A DNA stretch of 64,000 bases from Kitasatospora phosalacinea. Its GTDB lineage: Bacteria > Actinomycetota > Actinomycetes > Streptomycetales > Streptomycetaceae. This document shows positions 58,200 to 64,000 of this stretch, one piece after another. The notes under the pieces were generated by a model, which was not told the origin of the DNA, made no database searches, and saw only the letters and a program-made list of their open reading frames with translations. The translations under genes were made by a program, and so were the position numbers. The DNA is taken from contig NZ_BSSA01000003.1 of NCBI RefSeq assembly GCF_030268885.1, positions 351,054 to 415,053 of the forward strand, given 5' to 3'. Each line of letters starts with the position of its first letter. The first letter of the stretch is position 1.

Positions 58200-59330
58200 T
58201 CAGCCCGGCGGCCGGTCCGGCGGCCGGTCCGCCCGCGGGGCGTGCAGGGCGAAGCCGCCGAGGCCCGTCTCGGTCGGCCAGTCGAGTCCGAGGGCGCGGG
58301 CCGCCGCGTCCGCCCGGTCGGGCGGCAGCGGGCGGGGGGCGAGGCCCGCGGCGGACGCGGCCGGGTGCAGGTGGTGCAGCAGGGCGTCGGCGTCCGTCCG
58401 CAGGCGGGCGGGGGCGGGACCGCCGAAGGCGTGGGCGGCGCGGCGGAAGCGGGCGGTGACCAGCAGCAGCGGCGGCGTGCCCGGGGCCGTCCCGAACGGT
58501 TCCAGCCGGTGGCGGCGCGGGTCGTAGCGGTGGGCGTCGGGGGCGGCCAGCAGGTAGAGCCCCAGCCGGTACGGGGGCGGGGCGGGCCGTCCGTCCCGTT
58601 CGACGGCCAACGGGCGGGCGAGGGAAAGGAGTTCGCCGATCCGGCGGACGGCCGCCGCAGGCAGGCCGGGCCCGGGCGGTCCGGGCGCCGGGGCGGGGGC
58701 GGGGGAGAGCACGGCGACCCGGGCGGCCAGCAGGTAGCCGGACGCGGCGCGGAGCAGCTCCGGGGCCGGGGGCGGGGCGTCGGCCGGTGCCGGGCCGCCC
58801 AGCGGGCCGAGCAGCCGCACCGCCTCGGCGCGGTGCAGCCGCACCAGGTGGCGGGCGGTCGGCGCCTCCAGCCGCGGCCCGTCGGGGGCCCGGCGCAGCA
58901 CGGCGGACGGGCACAGTCGGCAGGGCCGTCCGGCGGGGGCCGGGCGCGGGGCGAACGGGACGTCCGGGGCCAGCGGCACCACGCTCAGCAGCGGCGAACC
59001 GCCGAGCGCCAGCGAGCGCACCACGCTGCCGCGGATCCGGCGCAGGTCGCGCAGCAGGCGGGCGACGTCCGGGCCGTGCCGCCCCGGCCGGTCGGCCTCC
59101 CACAGGCCGGGGAAGCCGGGCAGCACGTTGCCCGGCGCCACCGGCCCGAACGACATCCGCTCCAGCACCCGCCGCAGCACCGGGCCCGGCCGTTCGAACA
59201 CCACGGCGCCCCAGCGGTCCCGCACGGTCAGCGCGCCGCCGTCCGCCGCCCGCGCGCCCTCCAGCCGGACGTCCTCGTGCAGCGACCAGAGCTCGCCGAG
59301 CCGGGGGGCCGCCAGGTCGTCGATGCGCAC
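58200..59330 (-). CDS. Degenerate SagB-like/nitroreductase-fold protein
   Basis: A 376-residue protein that I relate, by pattern memory only, to SagB/ThcOx dehydrogenases of azol(in)e peptide pathways. The N-terminal part (LWSLHEDVRLE, VLRRVLERMSFGPV, LLRDLRRIRGSVVRSLALG, GSPLLSVVPLAPDVPFAP) resembles their leader-recognition region. The C-terminal part (HRYDPRRHRLEPF, ALLHHLHPAASAAGLAPRP, AARALGLDWPTETGLGGFAL) resembles the end of the nitroreductase domain. The middle is shortened by about 100 residues, and the flavin-binding RRSxRxxG and YPSGGxxY motifs are missing, so it may not be catalytic. The GTG at 59330 has GGAGGGCCC upstream and is preferred to an ATG at 59435. No cyclodehydratase (YcaO) gene is nearby. 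It is separated by 80 bases from the kinase gene in the same direction. Confidence 0.5.
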   Translation of the reverse strand: MRIDDLAAPRLGELWSLHEDVRLEGARAADGGALTVRDRWGAVVFERPGPVLRRVLERMSFGPVAPGNVLPGFPGLWEADRPGRHGPDVARLLRDLRRIRGSVVRSLALGGSPLLSVVPLAPDVPFAPRPAPAGRPCRLCPSAVLRRAPDGPRLEAPTARHLVRLHRAEAVRLLGPLGGPAPADAPPPAPELLRAASGYLLAARVAVLSPAPAPAPGPPGPGLPAAAVRRIGELLSLARPLAVERDGRPAPPPYRLGLYLLAAPDAHRYDPRRHRLEPFGTAPGTPPLLLVTARFRRAAHAFGGPAPARLRTDADALLHHLHPAASAAGLAPRPLPPDRADAAARALGLDWPTETGLGGFALHAPRADRPPDRPPG

Positions 59331-59596
59331 GGGCCCTCCAGGCGGGACGGGGCGGGGGAGGGGCGCGACCAGTCTGCGGCGGGCCGCGGCCGGACGGCCA
59401 GTGCCGGGATCACCTCCCGGGCGTGAGGAATTCACCTCCGGCCCCGGAGGAACGCACGCCCGGTTCGGGAGCCCGGCACTGGTCGCGGGGGCCGCTGCGG
59501 CGGGAGTCTGAGGGGGCGGCGGTGCCGGACGGCCCCGCCGCCCCGCGGGCCGGCGCCGGACGGCCCGCGGGCCGCACTCCCCGGGGAGGAACCGCC
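59331..59596. other. Intergenic region between the SagB-like gene and a divergent short ORF
   Basis: 266 bases, very GC-rich. An inverted repeat CCGGGA-N8-TCCCGG lies near 59405-59420. The plus-strand frame of the short ORF stays open back to a GTG at 59424, but codons there (AGG AAT TCA CCT) are unlike the genome's usage, so I do not extend the gene. No clear promoter is seen for either side. Confidence 0.35.
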
Positions 59597-59695
59597 ATGG
59601 ACATCAGAGCGCTCGGCCCGCTGTTCCCGGGCCGCCCGAGCGTCGGGCCGATCCGCCGGCTGATCGCCCGTCAGCCGCCGCGGGAGGCGGGCTGA
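59597..59695 (+). CDS. Candidate 32-residue peptide ORF, divergent from the SagB-like gene
   Basis: A 32-codon ORF with ATG at 59597 behind an excellent ribosome-binding site (GGGGAGGAACCGCC). The peptide begins MDIRALGPLFPGRPSVGPIR and ends in RQPPREAG. It has five prolines, six arginines, one serine and no cysteine or threonine. It therefore offers almost no substrate for azoline formation, which weakens the idea that it is the precursor of the neighbouring SagB-like protein. It could be a leaderless regulatory peptide or a chance ORF. Genome-like third positions and the strong Shine-Dalgarno sequence are the support; length is the main doubt. Confidence 0.4.
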   Translation: MDIRALGPLFPGRPSVGPIRRLIARQPPREAG

Positions 59696-59895
59696 CGGCC
59701 CCGGAGCGACCCCGCGACGGCCGCCCCGGCCACCCCCGCGCCTGCGCCGAACGGGCGATCCCCGGCCCGACCCGCTCCGCGCCACCTGCGGTTCATTACT
59801 CTAAGTTGAGAGTGCGTGCCAGTGCGTGACCACAGTGGTGTAGGGTCCGGAGCGGGAACACCGGTACGGCCGCGGGCCGGAGGGGGAGATGTCGA
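59696..59895 (+). promoter_or_regulatory. Promoter region of the second GGDEF-EAL gene
   Basis: It contains an AT-richer stretch at 59790-59815. Elements, left to right: ACTCT-N6-AGAGT (59798-59813), the direct repeat AGTGCGTG at 59811-59818 and 59821-59828 (10-base period), the palindrome ACCAC-A-GTGGT (59829-59839), and TAGGGT (59841-59846), a possible -10 box. The clustering suggests regulator binding, possibly by a developmental regulator. No perfect BldD-type box was found. Confidence 0.45.
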
Positions 59896-62859
59896 TTGAA
59901 CTCCACCGAGTCGGCGCCGCCTGCCCGAACCCCGTTCCGCCGCTGGATCGCCGGGCTGCTCGTGCTGCTCTGCGCCGGGTACGCCGCGGGCGCCGCGGTC
60001 AGCTGGGGTTCCAACGAACTCGCGCTGGTGATGGGGGACTTCGGTCTCGCCGGGGCGGCCCTCGCGGCCGCCCTGTCCTGTCTCGCGCACGGCATCGCGG
60101 TGGGGGGCCACACCCGCCCGGCCTGGCTGCTGTTCGGGCTCTCCTCGGCCATGGTCGCGTTCGGCAACGGCGCCTGGGGCTGGTACGAGGTGGTGCTGCA
60201 GCGGCCGCTGCCCCAGGACTCCTCCGCCGACTACGCCTTCCTGCTGTTCGCCCCGCTGGCCATCACCGGCCTGCTGGTGCTGGCCCAGCGCCCGCGCACC
60301 CCCGCGGGCTGGCTCTGCCTGCTGCTGGACGGCTGGCTGGTGGCCGGTTCGCTGTTCACGCTCAGCTGGAGCCTGGCGCTGGGCCGGGTCGCGGCGGGCG
60401 ACGGGGACGACCCGCTGAAGCTGGCCCTCGCCCTCGGCTACCCGGTGCTGGACATCCTGCTGGTCAGCCTGGTGGTCGGCCTGCGCTTCCGCGGCCGGGA
60501 CGGCAACCGGGCCGCCGTGCACACCGCGATGATCGGCCTGGCGCTGACCGTGGTCTGCGACGCGCTGTTCACCACCCCGCAGTTCCACAGCGACTACCAC
60601 TCCGGCGAACTGCTGGACGCGGGCTGGTTCGCCGGTTCGCTGCTGCTGGCCTGGGCGCCCTGGCAGCACGGCCGCCGCCCGTCCCGCCAGCACCCGTCCA
60701 CCCAGGGCCTGCCGCGCCGCCGGGTGGCCTCCACGTTCAGCGCGCTCACCCCGTACGCCGCCGCCGCCGTCTGCACCGCCGGGATCCTCTACAACGCGCT
60801 CGGCGGCCGCCCGCTGGACCGGGTGATGCTGGCCGCCGCCAGCACGGTCGGCCTGGCGCTGATCGTCCGGCAGGGCGTGATGCTGCTGGACAACCTCTCG
60901 CTGGCGCAGGAACTCGCCACCAAGGAGGCGCACTTCCGCTCCCTGGTGCAGGGCTCCAGCGACGTCATCATGATCGCCGGGCCGTCCGGGGCGCTGTCCT
61001 ACGTCAGCCCCGCCGCGCTGCGGGTCTACAACCGCGATCCGGAGGACCTGGTCGGCGGCAACCTGCTCAACCTGGTCCACCCGGAGGACGTCGACCGGGT
61101 GCTGGCCGAGGTCCGCCGGATCCTGGCCCGCACCAGGGGCGCCCGGTTCAGCAACGGCGAGCCCTCCGCCCGGGTCGAGTGCCGGATCCGCTCCGGCGAG
61201 GGGGAGTGGCTGCACGTGGAGTCCACCGTCAACCCGTACCGCGACGGCCTGATCCTCAACAGCCGCGACATCACCGAACGCGTCCGCCTGCAGGCCCAGT
61301 TGCAGCACAACGCGTTCCACGACCCGCTCACCGACCTGCCCAACCGCGCGCTGTTCGCGAACCGGGTCCGGGCCGCGCTCTGCGCGCAGGGGCCGGTCGG
61401 CACCGCCGTCGCCGTGCTCTTCCTCGACCTGGACGGCTTCAAGGCGGTCAACGACACCGCCGGGCACCAGGTCGGCGACGAACTGCTGGTGCAGGCCGCC
61501 CGCCGCCTGCAGTCGGCCGTCCGCAGCGAGGACACCGTGGCCCGGTTCGGCGGCGACGAGTTCGCCGTGCTGGTGCGCGGGCGGCTCGGCCACCCGCAGG
61601 TCCGCGACCTGGCCGAGCGGATCCGCGGCGCGCTCTCCGAGCCGTACTGGATCGGCGGCGCCGAACTGGGCGTCGCCGCCTCCATCGGCATCGCCTTCGG
61701 CCCGGACGCCCCGCTGCCGCTGCCGGTGCCCGAGGGCGCCCCCGCCGCCCCCGAGGGCGCCGGTGAGGCCGGGGATGCCGCCGGGGCCGCCGCCGACGAA
61801 CTGCTCCGCAACGCCGACCTGGCGATGTACCGGGCCAAGTCCAGCGGCAAGGGCCGGGTGGTGCTCTACACCCCGGCGATGCGGGCCGAGCTCGACCGCC
61901 GCAGCGAGCTGGAGGAGCGGCTGCGGGCGGCCGTCCGGGAGGGTTCCTTCGCGCTGCTGCACCAGCCGGTGGTGGAACTCGCCGGGGGCTGCCTCACCGG
62001 CGTCGAGGCGCAGGCCCGCTGGCGCTCGGCCGACGGACTGCTGCTCACCCCGGCCGAGTTCCTGCGCACCGCCGACTCCGGCGACGCCGCCACCCGCTTC
62101 ACCCGCTGGCTGCTCACCGAGGCCGTCGCCGCCGCCGCCCGCCGCCGCGCCGACGGCCCCGCCGCCCCGCCCGTCCCGGTGACCGTCCGGCTCGCCGCCG
62201 AACGGATCTGCGCCCCCGGCATGTACGAGACCCTGGCCGGGGCGCTGCGCGACACCGGGCTGCCGCCCGACCTGCTGGTCGTCGAGGTCGCCAGGACCGG
62301 GCCGGACGCGCTGGCCGACGAACTCGGCCGCCGCCTCGCCGCGCTGCGCCGCCTCGGGGTCTCCACCGCGCTCGCCGGGTTCGGCGCCGGGGCCGGCTCG
62401 CTCGCCGCCCTCGTCCGGCTGCCGTTCGACGCGCTCAAGCTCGACCGCACCCTCGTCCAGGACGTCGCCGACTCCCCCCTCACCCGCGCCCTGGCCGGGC
62501 ACGCGCTGCGGCTGGCCCGCGACCTCGGCCTGGTCACCGGCGCCGACGGCGTCGACCACCCCCGGCAGGTCGCCGTCCTGCAGGAGCTGGGCTGCCGCCG
62601 CGGCCAGGGGCTGGCCTTCGACCGGCCGCTGGACGAACTGCGGCTGCGCCGCGCCCTGCTGCGCCGCGGCTACCCGGTGCCGCGCCAGCCCCAGGGCGGT
62701 CCGGGCCGCCGTCCGCTGCGCACCCCCGACCCGCGGACGGGCAGCCTGGCCGAGGCCCGCCCCGGCCCCCCGCACACCGGCCCGGACCTGCCGCAACGGC
62801 ACGCCGTGGGCGGTCCGAGCGGCGGCCCGCATGGTGAGACGGCGGTCCCACCAGCTTGA
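59896..62859 (+). CDS. Membrane PAS-GGDEF-EAL protein with degenerate EAL (CdgE-like diguanylate cyclase)
   Basis: A 987-residue protein. About eight to ten N-terminal membrane helices (20-320) are followed by a PAS domain (about 345-460), a GGDEF domain with intact GGDEF at 552-556 and an inhibitory RSED site five residues before it, and an EAL-like domain. The EAL domain has lost its catalytic residues: EAQ for EAL, VEVART for ExTE, AGFGAG for DDFGTG and ADGVD for EGVE. It should therefore only make cyclic-di-GMP, with product inhibition. The start is a TTG at 59896 behind GGAGGGGGAG; a nearby ATG is in the wrong frame. The C-terminal ~60 residues are proline/glycine-rich. By position before ilvB it matches S. 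coelicolor CdgE (SCO5511, from memory). Confidence 0.9.
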   Translation: MNSTESAPPARTPFRRWIAGLLVLLCAGYAAGAAVSWGSNELALVMGDFGLAGAALAAALSCLAHGIAVGGHTRPAWLLFGLSSAMVAFGNGAWGWYEVVLQRPLPQDSSADYAFLLFAPLAITGLLVLAQRPRTPAGWLCLLLDGWLVAGSLFTLSWSLALGRVAAGDGDDPLKLALALGYPVLDILLVSLVVGLRFRGRDGNRAAVHTAMIGLALTVVCDALFTTPQFHSDYHSGELLDAGWFAGSLLLAWAPWQHGRRPSRQHPSTQGLPRRRVASTFSALTPYAAAAVCTAGILYNALGGRPLDRVMLAAASTVGLALIVRQGVMLLDNLSLAQELATKEAHFRSLVQGSSDVIMIAGPSGALSYVSPAALRVYNRDPEDLVGGNLLNLVHPEDVDRVLAEVRRILARTRGARFSNGEPSARVECRIRSGEGEWLHVESTVNPYRDGLILNSRDITERVRLQAQLQHNAFHDPLTDLPNRALFANRVRAALCAQGPVGTAVAVLFLDLDGFKAVNDTAGHQVGDELLVQAARRLQSAVRSEDTVARFGGDEFAVLVRGRLGHPQVRDLAERIRGALSEPYWIGGAELGVAASIGIAFGPDAPLPLPVPEGAPAAPEGAGEAGDAAGAAADELLRNADLAMYRAKSSGKGRVVLYTPAMRAELDRRSELEERLRAAVREGSFALLHQPVVELAGGCLTGVEAQARWRSADGLLLTPAEFLRTADSGDAATRFTRWLLTEAVAAAARRRADGPAAPPVPVTVRLAAERICAPGMYETLAGALRDTGLPPDLLVVEVARTGPDALADELGRRLAALRRLGVSTALAGFGAGAGSLAALVRLPFDALKLDRTLVQDVADSPLTRALAGHALRLARDLGLVTGADGVDHPRQVAVLQELGCRRGQGLAFDRPLDELRLRRALLRRGYPVPRQPQGGPGRRPLRTPDPRTGSLAEARPGPPHTGPDLPQRHAVGGPSGGPHGETAVPPA

Positions 62860-62892
62860 CACCCGCCACTGCGTGGGAGGAAGGTCGGTGCC

Positions 62893-62934
62893 ATGACCAC
62901 CCGAATTCTCGTACTTGGCGGGCGCGTCGGCTGA
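62893..62934 (+). CDS. Branched-chain amino acid leader peptide of ilvB
   Basis: A 13-residue peptide, MTTRILVLGGRVG, with GGGAGGAAGG upstream and four of its 13 residues Ile, Leu or Val in a near-continuous run (ILVL), plus a later Val. It is followed by alternative RNA stems and a U-tract terminator before ilvB. This is the classical layout of transcription attenuation: ribosome stalling at Ile/Leu/Val codons when charged tRNA is scarce would prevent terminator formation. Leader peptides of this kind have been predicted upstream of actinobacterial ilvB genes. Confidence 0.85.
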   Translation: MTTRILVLGGRVG

Positions 62935-62952
62935 ACAGCAGCCCGACGCGCC
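62921..62952 (+). promoter_or_regulatory. Leader stem overlapping the end of the ilv leader peptide
   Basis: GGCGCGTCGG (62921-62930), within the last leader codons, pairs with CCGACGCGCC (62943-62952). A ribosome at the stop codon would melt it, so it fits the role of pause hairpin or antiterminator-controlling stem. Confidence 0.65.
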
Positions 62953-62954
62953 TC

Positions 62955-62987
62955 CCCCTCGCATGCCCATGGCACGAGGGGTTTTTT
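62955..62987 (+). terminator. ilvB attenuator terminator
   Basis: CCCCTCG pairs with CGAGGGG, with an inner TGCC/GGCA stem, followed directly by six T (62982-62987). It lies 21 bases after the leader-peptide stop and about 150 bases before ilvB, so it can only act as an attenuator. Confidence 0.9.
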
Positions 62988-63135
62988 GTTGCACGAATCC
63001 TGGTGGGCCACCGCACCACAACTGGCCTCGACCACCTGAAATCCGGACGATTGAGGCAGAGCCGGAGACCGGCCGGGGACCGTCCAGCGGCCCGGACCGG
63101 CGCCCCCCGAGCAGAACCCGAGAAGAGACAGGCAG

Positions 63136-64000
63136 ATGACTGAGCACGCCGCAACCCCCCGCCGCGGGGACCACCCGGCCGCGCACGCTCCGGGTCCCCA
63201 GACCACCGAGACCATGACCGGCGCGCAGTCGCTCATCCGCTCGCTCGAGGCCGTGGGCGCCGACACGGTGTTCGGCATCCCGGGCGGTGCGATCCTGCCC
63301 GCGTACGACCCGCTGATGGACTCCACCAAGGTCCGTCACATCCTGGTCCGGCACGAGCAGGGCGCGGGCCACGCCGCGACCGGCTACGCGCAGGCCACCG
63401 GCCGGGTCGGCGTCTGCATGGCGACCTCCGGCCCGGGCGCGACCAACCTGGTCACCCCGATCGCCGACGCGTACATGGACTCGGTGCCGATCGTCGCGAT
63501 CACCGGCCAGGTCGCCTCCAAGGCGATCGGCACGGACGCCTTCCAGGAGGCGGACATCTGCGGCATCACGATGCCGATCACCAAGCACAACTACCTGGTC
63601 ACCGACCCGGCCGAGATCCCCCGGGTGATCGCCGAGGCCTTCCACATCGCCGCCACCGGCCGCCCCGGCCCGGTCCTGGTCGACATCGCCAAGGACGCCC
63701 TGCAGGCGCAGACCGTCTTCCGCTGGCCGGCCGAGGCCGCGCTGCCCGGCTACCGCCCCGTCACCAAGCCGCACGCCAAGCAGATCCGGGAGGCCGCGAA
63801 GCTGCTGGTGAACGCCAGGCGCCCGGTGCTGTACGTCGGCGGCGGCGTGCTGAAGGCCAACGCCGGAGCCGAGCTGCGGATCCTGGCCGAGCTGACCGGC
63901 GCCCCCGTCATCACCACCCTGATGGCCATCGGCGTCTTCCCCGACAGCCACCCCCAGCACCTGGGCATGCCCGGCATGCACGGCTCCGTCCCCGCCGTCA
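63136..64000 (+). CDS. ilvB: Acetolactate synthase large subunit (5' part, runs off the window)
   Basis: The first 288 codons of the catalytic subunit, which condenses pyruvate with pyruvate or 2-oxobutyrate in branched-chain amino acid synthesis. Visible are [27 protein letters not shown] (about 26-52, TPP-binding domain start), the catalytic Glu in [16 protein letters not shown], the [11 protein letters not shown] loop and [19 protein letters not shown]. About 25 extra residues precede the conserved core. The ATG at 63136 has a weak GAGACAGGCAG site. The gene is controlled by the upstream leader-peptide attenuator and is expected to be followed by ilvN and ilvC outside the window. Confidence 0.96.
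   Translation, partial: MTEHAATPRRGDHPAAHAPGPQTTETMTGAQSLIRSLEAVGADTVFGIPGGAILPAYDPLMDSTKVRHILVRHEQGAGHAATGYAQATGRVGVCMATSGPGATNLVTPIADAYMDSVPIVAITGQVASKAIGTDAFQEADICGITMPITKHNYLVTDPAEIPRVIAEAFHIAATGRPGPVLVDIAKDALQAQTVFRWPAEAALPGYRPVTKPHAKQIREAAKLLVNARRPVLYVGGGVLKANAGAELRILAELTGAPVITTLMAIGVFPDSHPQHLGMPGMHGSVPAV

Noticed and set aside
59423..59596. Upstream extension of the 32-codon ORF to GTG near 59424
   Set aside because: Codons in that stretch are atypical for the genome, and the strong ribosome-binding site directly precedes the ATG at 59597.
59821..59846. BldD box upstream of the CdgE-like gene
   Set aside because: TGACCACAGTGGTGT has a TGAC half but lacks the GTNA half in correct register, so it does not fit the consensus.
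59885..59900. ATG at 59889 as the start of the second GGDEF-EAL gene
   Set aside because: It opens a different frame giving a low-complexity Arg-rich product; the conserved protein requires the TTG at 59896.
62856..62861. TTGACA overlapping the stop of the CdgE-like gene as the ilvB -35 box
   Set aside because: No TAnnnT -10 element lies 16 to 19 bases downstream; the sequence there is the leader-peptide ribosome-binding site.

Overview
The window is high-GC (roughly 74%) DNA with strong G/C bias at third codon positions, frequent GTG starts and several overlapping start/stop codons. This composition, and the gene order sdaA-glyA-gcvH-gcvT, an oligopeptide ABC operon, cysteine desulfurase, mnmA, ligA, a GGDEF-EAL protein, gatCAB, a second GGDEF-EAL protein and ilvB, points to a streptomycete chromosome (Streptomyces, Kitasatospora or a close relative). 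From memory the order parallels the core segment around SCO5469-SCO5512 of S. coelicolor; I could not run an alignment. I saw no rRNA, tRNA, CRISPR array, insertion sequence or prophage.

Layout. (1) 31-8490: an accessory nitrogen operon on the minus strand encoding a urea/guanidine-type biotin carboxylase, two DUF1989 proteins and allophanate hydrolase, preceded by its own APC permease gene. Both transcription units carry the same composite promoter: four pentamers in exact 11-bp phase, then a -10 element and a 20-bp palindrome. (2) 8549-14545: a heterodimeric ABC exporter pair and a glycogen-debranching enzyme. (3) 14765-18792: three tandem L,D-transpeptidase lipoproteins, then an anti-sigma-like ATPase. 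(4) 19689-26202: glycine/serine metabolism (gcvT, gcvH, glyA, sdaA) behind a tandem glycine riboswitch, with two SseB-like genes on the other strand. (5) 26269-32849: an oligopeptide ABC operon in the unusual order C-A-B-D-F, with a long structured leader and a very strong hairpin between the binding-protein and permease genes. (6) 32947-44656: two poorly characterised proteins, a TRIC channel, an IclR regulator, cysteine desulfurase, a MarR/MFS pair, MnmA, an LAXTG-type surface protein, a LOG-family enzyme, an SDR and a MetE-like protein. (7) 44678-52606: LigA, a GGDEF-EAL protein and the gatCAB operon, with a small membrane-protein gene inserted between gatA and gatB. (8) 52852-59695: a small protein, a large LuxR-type ATPase regulator, a response regulator and sensor kinase arranged tail to tail, a degenerate SagB-like protein and a divergent 32-codon ORF with a strong ribosome-binding site. 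(9) 59896-64000: a second GGDEF-EAL protein with a dead EAL domain, then an Ile-Leu-Val leader-peptide attenuator in front of ilvB, which runs off the window.

The most interesting unexplained signals are the twin composite promoters of the carboxylase operon and its permease, and the SagB-like protein with its neighbouring short ORF. Each could be part of an uncharacterised regulatory or peptide-modification system. Neither is proven by sequence alone.
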